Shown here: positions 35,251 through 49,007 of the stretch, piece after piece
Layout of the letters: each line of letters opens with the position of its first letter
Position numbering within the stretch: the stretch's first letter is position 1
DNA from: Macrobrachium rosenbergii
Lineage: Eukaryota > Arthropoda > Malacostraca > Decapoda > Palaemonidae
NCBI RefSeq assembly: GCF_040412425.1
Contig: NC_089741.1
Span: 38,711,038-38,775,037 of the forward strand
DNA: 64,000 nucleotides
Direction of reading: 5' to 3'
Translations under genes and position numbers: made by a program
Notes under the pieces: generated by a model
Told to the model about the DNA's origin: nothing
Database searches by the model: none
What the model saw: the letters and a program-made list of their open reading frames with translations, nothing else

Positions 35251-35608
35251 AGTACAAGGTGAAATATTTCAGAATAGTAATGCATTACACACAGATATAT
35301 ATAAAAAGTTACTCAGAGTAAGTAAGGTGTCAGCACAAGGCTGTGAGGAACGAAAACTCCAATTTACCTGAAGCTGACATTACAGGCAGCGCGATCTAGC
35401 TGGCTGGCCAAAATAAGGAAGCTCTTGATACAGAGCAAAATCCTTGGTAACAAGGTTACAGGAATGCTGTGTGTTTCACCCACGATCCGTGAACTGAGTG
35501 ATTGCGAGATGACTTGACAGAAACCAAGTGTTGAAGTTTTCAGTAACCGCGTGCCTTAATGACAATGATAAGTGACATCGCAACATTACTGAATTAAACA
35601 TTGCTAAA
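35251..35608. other. Anonymous sequence
   Basis: No gene or recognised repeat. Confidence 0.5.
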
Positions 35609-36131
35609 AGAAGTATAATATGCGTCGAAGTTTCTTCGGCGCAATCGAGTTTTCTGTACAGCTTATAATCAAGGCCACCGAAAATAGATCTATCTTTCGG
35701 TGGTCTGGTATAAACACATTACCAAAACAAGTGAAAAATGGGTCGAAGTTTCTTCGGTGCAATCGAGTTTTCTGTACAGATTATAATCAAGGCCACCGAA
35801 AATAGAGCTATCTTTCGGTGGTCTCGGTATAATGTTGTATGATCCGCGGCCCATGAAACTCAGCCGGTCGTGGTGGCCTGTGGTGTTGCGTTGCCAGAAG
35901 CACGATCATGGCTAACTTTAACCTTAAATCAAATAAAAACTACTGAGGCTAGAGGGCTGCAATTTGGTATGTTTGATGATTGGACGGTGGATGATCAACA
36001 TACCTATTTGCAGCTCAATAGCCTCATTAGTTTTTAAGATCTGAGGGCGGACAGAAAAAAGTGCTGACAGAAAAAAGTGCGGACGGACAGATAAAAGCCG
36101 GCACAATAGTTTTCTTTTACAGAAAACTAAA
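35609..36131 (+). repeat. HPE copy 6 with tandem 5' duplicate
   Basis: A 5' HPE part (35609-35713: stem 1 and stem 2) ends at GGTGGTCTGGTATAA. After 13 bases a full HPE (35727-36131) begins again with stem 1 GGTCGAAGTTTCTTCGGTGC. The two 5' parts are near-identical, so this is a tandem partial duplication. Confidence 0.88.
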
Positions 36132-36162
36132 GGTAGACTTGAATATATCCTTGACAAAAAGG

Positions 36163-36383
36163 CCCGAAGGATTAGACTTATTTTACGTGGCTAAGAACCA
36201 ACTGGTTACCTAGCAATGGGACCTACAGCTTATTGTGGAATCCGAACCACATTATACGGAGAAATGAATTTCTATCACCAGAAATAAATTCCTCTAATTC
36301 TTCACTGGCCGGCCGGAGAGTCGAACTCGGGTCTAGCAGAGTGCTAGCCGACAACTCTACCGATTCGTCTAACGAAGAACTAT
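36163..36383 (-). mobile_element. tRNA-derived SINE (tSINE-A), second copy
   Basis: On minus: CGAATCGGTAGAGTTG (A-box region) and GAGTTCGACTC (B box), followed by the same body as 13521-13798 to GTCTAATCCTTCGGGCC. The 3' part is shorter and no target duplication was found. Confidence 0.85.
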
Positions 36384-36728
36384 ATAAAGGACGAACTTTC
36401 AATCAAGACGAAGATACACGGAATGGCAAAATGAAAAGAAATGACAAGAAATAAAGACTGAATGAAATTCCAACATGTAGATCGAAATGATTTAAAAAAA
36501 AAAATAACAACAACAAAAGGTGTGAAAATACCGCCATTGAGTGCCATTTCACCCAACGATCTCGTTGTTCCGAGGAAATCGCCAAGGTCACGGGTCCACA
36601 TTAACCCTTATATAAGGTTCGTGATTTAGGGTCATTTTCTGTGTAGTTTTTTATACCAATAGTACTGGCAACCTAATGACCATATCCTGCCCAGACCCGA
36701 TACAAAGCCACGTGATTTAGGACCATCC

Positions 36729-36730
<2 letters not shown>
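36384..36730. other. Anonymous sequence ending in a repeated spacer
   Basis: The end (about 36665-36730) contains CCTAATGACCATATCCTGCC and CACGTGATTTAGGACCAT. A related segment recurs at about 37141-37197 and, more diverged, at about 37213-37260, so the next simple-repeat block lies between repeated spacers. Confidence 0.7.
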
Positions 36731-37115
<385 letters not shown>

Positions 37116-37713
37116 CATTTTTTTTTACCCATGATCTTCGCAACCTAATGACCTTATCCCGCCCAGACCCGACACAAGGCTGCGTGATTTAGAACCATTT
37201 TCTCTTTACATTCTTTTACCACCATTACCGCAATCTGCTGTCCTTAACCTGCCCAACCCGGTAGAATCTAAAAAAATAAAGAGAAATAGAAGGTGTAGCC
37301 TCGTTGGAAGACAGGACCAGGCCCCTGAATCCCGAAGGATGTAAGATAAAACGCGGAGGAAAAGCCCCTGAATCCCGAAGGATGTCAGATAAAACGCAGA
37401 GGGAAAAAAATAGGCCGGAATAGAATCACAAAGCCTGGCAGTGGACGGAACCAAACAAGTCGCCGGATCGTGCAATCCTATAGGATCACACAGTCCCTAG
37501 GATTACTGATACGAAGATCCGCCTCCGCAACGTCGGAAAACGCACAAATCCAGGAACAGGTGAGCGTGGCTGGAAAGATAAGGCCTGGAAATTATCCACG
37601 CTGGAATCTGAACGCGACAGGAAACAAAATATATATATTTTTTCCGGAAAATTTTCCTGCAGGGGAAAAACAAGACAGTCTAGCCTGTATGAACACACTG
37701 GTGAATAATAAGC

Positions 37714-37717
<4 letters not shown>
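37116..37717. other. Repeated spacers and a short duplication
   Basis: Contains the CCTAATGACC spacer copies. CCCCTGAATCCCGAAGGATG is duplicated at about 37323 and 37367 (44-bp spacing). Otherwise unique. Confidence 0.75.

Positions 37718-37781
<64 letters not shown>
37718..37781. repeat. (AT)n microsatellite
   Basis: A pure AT tract upstream of the large tSINE-B foldback. Confidence 0.95.
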
Positions 37782-37785
<4 letters not shown>

Positions 37786-37846
37786 TAGATATTATATGCA
37801 TATACTATACATAAATATATATATTATACATATGCATTATATAAAC

Positions 37847-38170
37847 AAATTTCTGACTCACATCAGAATCAAAACCAAGTCTTTCAATTGAAAGCCGAGA
37901 CCGCTGCCAACCAAGCCACACTAGTCACAAAAGAAGTTGGAACCTGAGTACCACTGTGCCTAAGCCTTTACCTGGGCAGGCTAACTGCTTGCATACCAGC
38001 GTGCTTTCCCCAACTTTCCGACTTAGGTACAGCGGTACTCAGGTTCCAACTTCTTTTATGACATGTGTGGCTTGGCTAGCAGCGGTCTCGTCTTTCAATT
38101 GAAAGACCTGGGTTCGATCCTGAGGTGAGTCAGAAATTTATTTCTGTTCCACGCGTGATTGTGTTGATTA
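37847..38170. mobile_element. tSINE-B foldback, long form
   Basis: Two inverted arms of about 110 bp (37847-37962 and about 38030-38140) enclose a loop of about 65 bp. The right arm has GTGTGGCTTGGCTAGCAG (A-box-like), TTTCAATTGAAAGACC and GGGTTCGATCC (perfect B box), then CAGAAATTTATTTCTGTTCC. The left arm is its inverse, with B-box changes (CAGAATCAAAACC). The same head and tail occur at 19982-20110. Two SINE copies inserted head to head, or one element duplicated by foldback synthesis. Confidence 0.85.
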
Positions 38171-38181
38171 TTTATAATATA

Positions 38182-38185
<4 letters not shown>

Positions 38186-38231
<46 letters not shown>
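38186..38231. repeat. (AT)n microsatellite
   Basis: An AT tract directly after the foldback tail. Confidence 0.93.
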
Positions 38232-38247
<16 letters not shown>

Positions 38248-38330
38248 CATATTTATACATATACATATATATACATATACAATATATATATAGCCTATAC
38301 ATTTTATATACATACATATATACACCCAAA

Positions 38331-38526
38331 TATTAAGCCACAAATATCGTTAAATATCGAATACACTATAACTTACACCAAAGGGGAACTATAACTGCTG
38401 GTCAGGAGGTCAAAGTCACTGTCTATCGCTGTTTCTAATCCAGGCAGTGGTTCGAGCCCTTGAGTGTACGTTATTCTCAAGGTATAGTGAGTGAATTAGA
38501 AATTAAATAATATTTGTGGCTTAATA
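38331..38526. repeat. Foldback with tRNA-like centre
   Basis: TATTAAGCCACAAATAT at the left and ATATTTGTGGCTTAATA at the right are perfect inverse arms, continued imperfectly. The centre holds TGCTGGTCAGGAGGTC (A-box-like, 38394) and GGTTCGAGCCC (B box, 38449-38459) at tRNA-like spacing. Confidence 0.75.
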
Positions 38527-38553
38527 TTTATGAATATAAAAGAAAAGTCAGGT

Positions 38554-38558
<5 letters not shown>

Positions 38559-38637
<79 letters not shown>

Positions 38638-38810
38638 CATGTGTGTGTTTTATATATATACATATACAAAAAGACAAATGCCTTTATTTATACATTCATC
38701 ACGTTCCATGTCTTCGTGAATCAGTTATATATATGTATATGTGTATGTGTATATATATATATATTATACATACATACATACATACATACATACATACATA
38801 CATACATACA
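38559..38810. repeat. (AT)n and (CATA)n
   Basis: AT at 38559-38632 and CATA at about 38768-38810. Confidence 0.93.
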
Positions 38811-40073
<1,263 letters not shown>

Positions 40074-40415
40074 TTGGGCCAGAGGGAAACAGTCAAGATA
40101 GAGAATAATAATCCCTCTATAAGAAGGTTTTCATAATGTCGAGGAAATACCGAGGCAAGAACTGAATTCCAAAACTCGGTGGTTCAGGGCTAGAGGGAAA
40201 GAGTAATGCTAGAAAATAATACTCCCTTATAAGATTTTTTTTTTTTCAAGGAAAACCGAAGCAACAATAGAATTCCAAAACTCGGTTTTTCAGGGCTAGA
40301 GGGAAAGAGTAAATGTAAAGGAACAATGATATCTTTTTAAAATGGTTTTTTATGTAAAGGAAAGCAGAGGCAAGAACAGAATTCCAAAACCCGGTGGTTA
40401 AGGGCCTGAAACAGC
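40074..40415 (+). repeat. Three-copy minisatellite, unit about 110 bp
   Basis: GAATTCCAAAACTCGGT(G) recurs at about 40164, 40270 and 40379, each preceded by AGGCAAGAAC-like text and followed by GGGCTAGAGGGAAAGAGTAA or GGGCCTGAAA. Confidence 0.88.
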
Positions 40416-41045
40416 TTTACTAAACCCTGCAATTCGATCATTATCAGCCGTATAAATGGGGGAAGAGGTGGGCTGTCGGGTTCATCTGAAACCACAGTTG
40501 AAGAAACAATGATTATGAATGGAACATTCGCTAAGAAATGTGTCTGAAAAGATATAAAATTTGTATTATTAATGTTGTATTCTTCTTTATAGAAAGAGCC
40601 TAAAGAATGGCCTATTATATTCCCACATAAAATATATAATTACCTGTTAATATCAATAAATAATTAATTAATTAATTAAATAATAAATAAAATAAACATA
40701 AAATTAAATGTGAACCCAACCAAAAGGTATGACAGATCTCAAAGTCTGACACACCAAGAACGGCATTTGGTTGTGAGTGTGTGTGTGAGTGTGTGTGTGT
40801 GTGTGTGTGTATGTGCATCCACGTATCATAAACCGAATTACATACACCAAATTCCGACGACCCAATTGACACATCACGGAAATTCCGAAGCGTGAAACAG
40901 CCCAATTTTCCATGGCACGGTAACACCAAGGGACGTCACCTCCACATGAAATTTGCAAGAAGAGTCACTCAAATTTAGACCATTGCATAAATCGTGTCAA
41001 CACGGTTCTGATATCAATCTGTATGGAGTATATTTTCGCCAGGGA

Positions 41046-41048
<3 letters not shown>
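40416..41048. other. Anonymous sequence with (GT)n
   Basis: A GT tract lies at about 40777-40810. A short A/T-rich (AATT)n run is at about 40660-40680. No gene. Confidence 0.6.
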
Positions 41049-41132
<84 letters not shown>

Positions 41133-41172
41133 CCAGATTAAAGTCATTTTCCACATACTCTCGTAGCTTTTA

Positions 41173-41245
<73 letters not shown>

Positions 41246-41335
41246 AAAATACACAAACTGACAAGCATTTAAAAATAGTATATAGAAGAAACTTGATCTT
41301 AGTTGCGTCATTCAGCAATTAACCTTTGTGTGCGC

Positions 41336-41409
<74 letters not shown>
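41049..41409. repeat. Three CT/GA microsatellites
   Basis: CT at 41049-41127, CT at 41177-41242 and GA at 41338-41409, with short spacers. Facing CT and GA tracts could form a hairpin. Confidence 0.95.
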
Positions 41410-41412
<3 letters not shown>

Positions 41413-42011
41413 ACCTAAACGCTACAAGACAATGTAGAAAACACTTTAATCTGTACAGACAACCTTCACAGTTTGGCCACAAAATAAACGTCTCTGGCCT
41501 TAAATACTTCTGGAAAACTTTTCTTCCCAAAACGCGACAATGTAACAGCTTGTCGCCTGTAATTCCCCAACCCCCTTTGTGTGTGTGTGCGTGTGTGTGT
41601 GTTTTTTTTTTACCTTGACAGCTAATAACGAAACGAATCAACAACATGTATTCGTTAAATTGGCCCCCTGGAAGCGTGCACCTGTTACCTGAAGGCCAAA
41701 TGAGTTTTCTACTTAGGACACACCTGTAATTAAGGGACCTACACTCTAATTGACAACAGGTAAGAAATGATTACCCCTGTAATCGTACATCTGTGAACAA
41801 ACCACACCAATTTTCTACTTAGGTACCCCTGTTATTTAAGGTCAAAAGGCCATGTTAACAAAGGGCATTTATATAAATAAAAGTACCCACCTGTCATTCA
41901 AAGGTCATAAGGTTTTTTTTTCTAGGGATTCGCTTCTTATCAAAAGGTCACAGGAATTTTTCTAGAAACGGTGGTTTGTAAAAGTTTGATATATCCCAAT
42001 TTTCAACGATA

Positions 42012-42012
<1 letters not shown>
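41410..42012. other. Anonymous sequence
   Basis: Short (GT)n near 41579-41602. AGGTA..CACCTGT-type words (about 41685-41900) recur loosely, possibly a degenerate tandem repeat. No gene. Confidence 0.5.
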
Positions 42013-42074
<62 letters not shown>

Positions 42075-42086
42075 TATTCAACGATA

Positions 42087-42138
<52 letters not shown>
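42013..42138. repeat. Duplicated spacer plus (AT)n
   Basis: TTCAACGATAAGATATATAT occurs twice (about 42001 and 42076), each followed by an AT tract, a two-copy composite. Confidence 0.93.
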
Positions 42139-42143
<5 letters not shown>

Positions 42144-42377
42144 GTATTTCTAAGTCTAATACCTAACTTGGAATCCCACGAACAAAAAGTCAGTTTACAC
42201 CAAACTGAAATTTGTAATACTGACCGATTTCGAATAATTATGAAATAATAAAATGTACACATAATCATTACATAATACATACGTTTGTCAGAATCGTCCC
42301 CAGGTACGTGACAGCTTGTTAAGCAGTATTTATTAAGCATGAATATACATATACAGTAAAAAAAAATTTGGCACAAG

Positions 42378-42379
<2 letters not shown>

Positions 42380-42451
<72 letters not shown>

Positions 42452-42558
42452 GACTGTAGAATGATAATTTGTCCACATTGCTTGCAGACTTACAGAGAGA
42501 GAGAGAGAGAGAGAGAGACGCCTATAGAATTATGACTTGTCCACATTGCTTGCAGATT

Positions 42559-42638
<80 letters not shown>

Positions 42639-42701
42639 TGTTATAGGAGGTTAAACCGGTCTTAGGCCAGAACGGTCTCTTGTGCCTAGAGCAGCTAGTA
42701 A

Positions 42702-42763
<62 letters not shown>

Positions 42764-42826
42764 TACTGTTGCTGAGGATTAAGCTGACCGGTCTTGTGCT
42801 TAGACCAGCCAGTAGTAAAACGAGAC

Positions 42827-42902
<76 letters not shown>
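42380..42902. repeat. Composite (GA)n plus spacer arrays, two spacer types
   Basis: Spacer type one (TATAGAATTATGACTTGTCC or GTAGAATGATAATTTGTCC with ACATTGCTTGCAGA) appears at about 42451-42494 and 42519-42561. Type two (GGTCTTAGGCCAGAACGG or its variant, with CAGCTAGTAAAAC) appears at about 42636-42710 and 42761-42824. All are separated by GA tracts. Type two resembles the dispersed repeat at 2455-2520. Confidence 0.92.
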
Positions 42903-42904
<2 letters not shown>

Positions 42905-43296
42905 GCTTTATATCCCAGTTCCCTTTACACAATACAATTCTGCAAAACTAGGCGCAATGTCGACATGTTCCACGCCAATGTCATTCAGTGGATTTTAACC
43001 CTCTCGTGTTAATGGGAGTGGAAATAATCTCGCGAACGCTTATGCGGGCAGATGCCCAATGTGGGCATGGGTACCGAGTATCAAAGGAGGAGGTGGAGAC
43101 AAACCTCAGTGATAAGGACGACCTGAGATTTTCTATGCCACAGGAAATGACAGATGGAATGTGATTACTCGAATAGATTGAGGCACAGAATCACGAAAGT
43201 GTTCTAATAGAGAGGATATTGATATTTAGCAAATGGATCATGAGACGCTTTGGGACGAGGAGTTTGTAATAGTCTTCGACAATACGAATAATAAAG

Positions 43297-43301
<5 letters not shown>
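42903..43301. other. Anonymous sequence
   Basis: No supported gene. Confidence 0.5.
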
Positions 43302-43369
<68 letters not shown>

Positions 43370-43490
43370 TATATTTTATATATATATGCATGTGCATATA
43401 TATACATATATTGTAAACATATATACATATACATGTACATATATGCATATATTATACATATTCATATACACAAATATACATATATACATA
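43302..43490. repeat. (AT)n and TATA/CATA-rich DNA
   Basis: Pure AT at 43302-43364, then degenerate TATA/CATA repeats. Confidence 0.9.
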
Positions 43491-44090
43491 TATGAAAATA
43501 TATTATTTCCGAGGTAGAGCGAATTGGATATTAATGGACGTTTGTAGCTTAATGCTTGTATATGAATCACGGCGATGTGATAAAAAGTCAAATATACATA
43601 CATATATATATATACATACACACATAATATATATGTGTGTGTGTAAGTATATATATATATACACATAAACACATTCGGTAAACAAGTGTACATTGTACTG
43701 TAAAAGTACACAGCATTACAAACTGAACTGTAACGATTAAGAGTGACGTAATCAAAACAAAATACGACAGAAAACCGTCACTTGCAGCGGAAATGATAAT
43801 ATATGCAGTGACGTCACGTCCTTTGGAAGAGTAGGTTCTAGAAAAAATAGCCACTAGCAATTCTAGGTGCCGGTTAAGTCTAACGTAATCTAGGAGCGAC
43901 CAATTTGCATAAAAATACTAGTTGCAACCAGAACAGTGAGTAATATTAGTTGCAACGGGAATGCGGAAATATTCCCCTTGCTAAGTCAACACCTCGTGTG
44001 GTAATATTCACCTTGAAAATCCCAGTTCATGAATAAGTATTACTCAGAAACTTCTAAGTGGAAACATGAGCTTAAATCATTTGCAAGTAC
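43491..44090. other. Anonymous sequence
   Basis: More TATA/CATA words near 43590-43665; otherwise unique. No gene. Confidence 0.5.
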
Positions 44091-44134
44091 TCTCTCTGAA
44101 ATAATTTGTGCTAAAATTTAAAAAATGGACCACC

Positions 44135-44204
<70 letters not shown>

Positions 44205-45081
44205 ACAAAGAGACCTAAACAAAATATATAAATGGGCAGAGATAAATAGGATGGTATTTAACTCTGATAAATTTTAACCAATAAACTATGGTGATAAAGA
44301 AGGAATGCTATATGCATATAAAGGACCTAATAATGAGACAATCACAAACAAGGAAGCAGTTAAAGACCTTGGTGTGATGTTGAACAGGAATATGTTATGC
44401 AATGATCAAATAGCAATACTATTGGCAAAATGCAAAGCAAAAATGGGAATGTTGTTCCGGCACTTCAAAACAAGAAAAGCCGAACACATGATTATGCTTT
44501 ATAAAACGTACGTACGTAGTCCAATTGAATATTGCTATATAATATGGTACCCACACTACCAAAAGGATATTGCACAAATAGAGAGTGTACAAAGGTCATT
44601 TACAGCTAGAATAGAAGTTAAGGACCTTGACTACTGGGAAAGACTACAATTCTTAAATTTATAGTCTTGAAAGGAGAAGAGAACGCTACATGGTAATCCA
44701 AGCATGGAAACAGATAGAAGGAATTACCGAAAACATCATGGAGCTAAAAATATCAGAAAGAGCAAGCAGAGGTAGATTAATAGTGCCAAAAACTATACCA
44801 GGAAAACTAAGGAAAGCACACAGGACATTAATCCACCACGCACCAGCATCGATACTGCAGCGTCTATTGAATGCGCTACCAGCTCATCTGAGGAACATAA
44901 CAGGAGTGAGCGTAGATGTGTTTAAGAATAAGCTCGACAAATGTCTAAGATGCATCCCAGACCATCCAAGATTGGAAGATGCAAAATATACCGGAAGATG
45001 CGGTAGCAATTCTCTGGCAGACATCTGAGTTGCCTCACACTGAGGGACCTGGGGCAACAACAACGAACTGTAAGGTCTGTA

Positions 45082-45148
<67 letters not shown>

Positions 45149-45189
45149 ATCACTTATGGACGAGTGCTAAATGCGAAAAATGGACTACC

Positions 45190-45247
<58 letters not shown>

Positions 45248-45290
45248 GAAATCACTTATGGACGAGTACTAAATACAAAAATGGATTACC

Positions 45291-45335
<45 letters not shown>

Positions 45336-45502
45336 ATAGTTCTACAATTAAAAAATGGACCACCAATTCTCTCTCTCTCTCTCTCTCTCTGAAATCATTT
45401 ATGGACGAGTGCTAAATGCAAAAAATGGACCACCAATTCTCTCTTTCCCTCTCTCGCTGAAAAAAAATTAAGAATGAGTGCTAAACGCAAAAAGTAAACC
45501 AC

Positions 45503-45565
<63 letters not shown>

Positions 45566-45606
45566 ATCATTTATGAACAAGTGGTAAATGCAAAAGATGG
45601 ACCACC

Positions 45607-45665
<59 letters not shown>

Positions 45666-45701
45666 ATAATTTATGAGTTCTAAAATAAAAAAATGGACCA
45701 C

Positions 45702-45744
<43 letters not shown>

Positions 45745-45781
45745 AATAATTTATGAGTTCTAAAATAAAAAAATGGACCAC

Positions 45782-45823
<42 letters not shown>

Positions 45824-45859
45824 ATAATTTATGAGTTCTAAAATAAAAAAATGGACCAC

Positions 45860-45904
<45 letters not shown>

Positions 45905-45940
45905 ATAATTTATGAGTTCTAAAATAAAAAAATGGACCAC

Positions 45941-45976
<36 letters not shown>

Positions 45977-46026
45977 AATAATTTATGAATCAATGTTATG
46001 ATTAAAACTGTACTACGACCCAACCC

Positions 46027-46082
<56 letters not shown>
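44091..46082. repeat. Large composite (CT)n plus spacer array
   Basis: About ten copies of a spacer containing GAAATCATTTATGGACGAGT or GAAATAATTTATGAGTTCTA and AAAATGGACCACCAA alternate with (CT)n tracts. One spacer lies left of the LINE fragment (44095-44137) and the rest right of it (45146-46000), so the LINE sits inside the array. The last five units are almost identical, suggesting recent expansion. Confidence 0.93.
44203..45030 (+). pseudogene. LINE reverse transcriptase C-terminal remnant
   Basis: The plus strand reads LQRDLNKIYKWAEINRMVFN, then after a stop near 44276 continues with NKEAVKDLGVMLNRNM, an HMIMLYKTYVRSPIEYCYI segment, and ERLQFLNL. After a frameshift near 44660 it continues SLERRRERYMVIQAWKQIEG through to a stop at 45026-45028. 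KDLGV, (S)xxEYC..W, and SLERRRERY are hallmarks of the thumb/C-terminal part of jockey/CR1-like LINE polymerases. The catalytic domain and 5' end are missing. At least one internal stop and one frameshift show it is dead. The 3' region passes directly into (CT)n of the surrounding composite array. Confidence 0.85.
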
Positions 46083-46096
<14 letters not shown>

Positions 46097-46430
46097 CCAC
46101 GGACCAATCCACGCAACAACAGAATCTGACCTTGAAACAACAGCTGAGGTTCGAACATTTTATTCCTCTTAAAACGCAACCGTCATTCAGGCAGCAGGTG
46201 GCCGCAGCCATAACTTACCCCACGGCTTCCCTATAACACCCAACTAATACCATATATTCTTACATATCCGTGCACCGTCATTTTAGGTCGGGGGGGGGGG
46301 GGGAATATAGCACATGCCTTTGTTGTCTGTTTTTTTGTCCGTTTGTCCGTCCGTCACGCACTTTTGTTAGCTCGGTGTATGATGTTTAGCGGATGGATTT
46401 TGTCTAGTCTAAAACACGGTGTAGGCTCTA
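46083..46430. other. Anonymous sequence with G run
   Basis: A run of about 12-13 G near 46291-46303 and GTCCGTTTGTCCGTCCGTC at about 46336-46354. No gene. Confidence 0.55.
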
Positions 46431-46594
46431 TAGGACTAATATTTGGAGCAAGTTTAGTTCAGTATCGCCTAAAACTATAGACCTATGTCTTTTTCCATGC
46501 AATGGTACCTTAGAGTTAAGTTATATCCTCACTTACATATAAAGATCTATAAAACAGGAATAATAATCATAATAATATCAATTTTATTGTTAAA

Positions 46595-46663
<69 letters not shown>

Positions 46664-46890
46664 TCAACAAGTAAAATAAAGTAAAATAATGTTCTATTCA
46701 ATAAGACTAATATTTGGAGCAGGCTTTAATTCGGTATCGCCTAAAACTATAGACCTATGTCTTTTCCATGCAATGATACATTACAGTTAAGTTATATCCT
46801 GACTTACTGTATATACAGAAATCTACAAAACACCAATAATAATCAAAATACCAACATTTTATTGTTAAAATCATTATTATTATTACTCCA
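46431..46890 (+). repeat. Direct duplication, unit about 260 bp, with (ATT)n
   Basis: GACTAATATTTGGAGCA, GCCTAAAACTATAGACCTAT and TTTTATTGTTAAAAT occur in the same order at 46434-46600 and 46703-46872. (ATT)n at about 46597-46660 follows the first copy, and a short ATT run follows the second. Confidence 0.9.
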
Positions 46891-47169
46891 ACTGACAAAA
46901 TAATATTCTACTCAAAGTTTCTAATATAATGCAGCTTTCTCGCTAGATATAGATTAAACTATATCTCAAAAATATAGAGTAAGAATTCAGCCCTACAAGA
47001 ACTCAAAATTTTCAGTGACACAGCTGAAAGATAAACTTATTTTTAAATATTAAAATTTTTAAATATTAAAAAATTAATATTTTACAACAGTAATATGCAA
47101 AAAAATTCTAAGTTTTCAGTTGTACTTTAAGTGATAATTCACGGTTGTTCTAATATTCTCGTGTTTGGA

Positions 47170-47485
47170 ATTGAACTGAATTGAATACAGAATTTAGGCC
47201 AAAGGCCAAGCACTGGGACCTATGAGGTCATTCAGCGCTGGAACGAAAGTTGACAGTGGAAAGATTTGAAAGGTGTAACAGGAGGAAAACCTCAAAGCAG
47301 TTGCAATTTGAATCAATTGTTAGGAGAGGGTGGAAAGTAAGATGGAAGAAAGAGAATATGAACGGAGGTACAGTAAAAGGAACGAAAGGGGTTGCAGCTA
47401 GGGGCCGAAGGCACGCTGCAAAGAATCTTAAGTAATGCCTACAGTGCACCGCATGAGATGCACTGGCGGCACCACCCGGCCAAAG
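47170..47485 (+). repeat. CTGGGACC element, near full length
   Basis: It starts at about TTGAACTGAATTGAATACAG, then AAGGCCAAGCACTGGGACC, GGAGGTACAGTAAAAGGAAC, GGGGCCGAAGGCACGC and GATGCACTGGCGGCACCACC. The cleanest copy after 33212. Confidence 0.93.
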
Positions 47486-47514
47486 CACAACTGTAACTAT
47501 AAACTTCATAAGTA

Positions 47515-47869
47515 ACAAGTAAAATATGCGTAGACGTTTCTTCGGCGCAATCAAGTTTTCTGTATGAGCCGCGGCCCCTGAAGCTTTCAGCCGCTGCCCA
47601 TGAATATTTCAGCCACGGTCCGGTGGCGACCTGGCCTATAGCAGTGCTAGACGCACGCTCATGGCTAACTTTAACCTTAAATTAAATAAAAACTACTGAG
47701 GCTAGAGGACTGCAATTTGATAAGTTTGACGACTGGAGGGTGGATGATCAACATACCAGTTTGCAGCCCTCTAGCCTCAGTAGTTTTTAAGGTCTGAGGG
47801 CGTACAGAAAAAAGTGTGGACGGACAGACAAAGCCGGCACAATAGTTTTCTTCTACAGAAAACTAAAAA
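47515..47869 (+). repeat. HPE copy 7, stem 2 deleted
   Basis: Stem 1 is mutated (GCGTAGACGTTTCTTCGGCGC). The text jumps from GTTTTCTGTA to TGAGCCGCGGCCCCTGAAG, removing stem 2, and the next segment is partly duplicated. Stem 3 and the 3' end are intact. Confidence 0.88.
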
Positions 47870-48064
47870 TGCCGTTTTAAAAGTTAGATTACATATGACA
47901 ATCGATTCCAGCCGTACTAAAATGACGCTATAAAAAAAAACTACTGAACAAAACTAGTGGTTAAATGCGTGAAAGTCACTGAACTTTATAGCTGCTCTAA
48001 ACGAAGGCTCTTAAACTGGTTCAGCATCTGAGTCTAGGGCTCTATACATAGAGTCTGCAGCTGT

Positions 48065-48895
48065 TATGAGCATCAAAGTTTTGATTTCACTTCAGCACTA
48101 AAGTCTGTAATTAATTTCTGAACCAAAGTCTGTAATTAATTCCAGTACTAAAGTCTGGATTTATTTTCTGCATCAATGTCTGGCTCAAATTTCAGCACCA
48201 AAGTCTCAATATAAAGCCATTCCTTGAGTCTGGCTTTAATTTCAGCACCCAAGTCTGAATATAAGGACAATAATTAAATCTGGCTCTAATTTCAGCACCA
48301 AAGTCTGGATATAAGGTCAATAATTAAGTCTGGCTCTAATTTCAGCACCACAGTCTGGATATAAGGTCAATAATAAGTCTGGCTCTAATTTCAGCACCAA
48401 CGTCTGAATATAAGGCCAATAATTGAGTCTGGCTCTAACTTCTGCACCAAAGTTTGAACCTCAGTTCAGCGCCTATGTCTAGACCTGAGGCCTTTGTCAA
48501 TTGCCTAAGTTCATTAGTACTGTCTATGTTCAAGTTCAGCATCAAAGCCTCGACTTAAGTTCAGCAGTGATGTCTACGCATCTACGCCCAAGTTCAACAC
48601 CAAAGCCTAGACCTAAGTTCAGCAGTGATGTCTACGCATCTACGCCCAAGTTCAACACCAAAGCCTAGACCTAAGTTCAGCAGTGATGGCTACGCATCTA
48701 CGCCCAAGTTCAACACCAAAGCCTAGACTCAAGTTCAGCAGTGATAGCTATGCCCGAGTTCAGTACCAAAGCCTACAATTAAGTTCAGCATTATTAACTA
48801 AAGCCCAGTTCAGCACTAAAGTGTATAGACCTACCAAAAATTCAGCAGCACTGCCTAAAGCCCATTTTAGCAACAAAGCCTAGACCTAAACTTCC
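48065..48895 (+). repeat. Minisatellite, two unit types
   Basis: The left part (to about 48440) uses a unit of about 50 bp, AAGTCTGG.TATAAGG.CAATAATT..GTCTGGCTCTAATTTCAGCACC. The right part uses one of about 58 bp with AAGTTCAGCAGTGATG, CTACGCATCTACGCCC and AACACCAAAGCCTAGACCT. Shared CAGCACCAAAG-like words suggest the two types are related. Confidence 0.88.
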
Positions 48896-49007
48896 TGGTC
48901 TTCTCCAGATTTGCCAAAAAGGTAAAAAAAAAAGCTGGGACTAAAGACCCCTTAAAACTCCCAAGGAAATTGAGGGAAAGGTGGGCGTGGGGCGTCAGGG
49001 TACTCAC

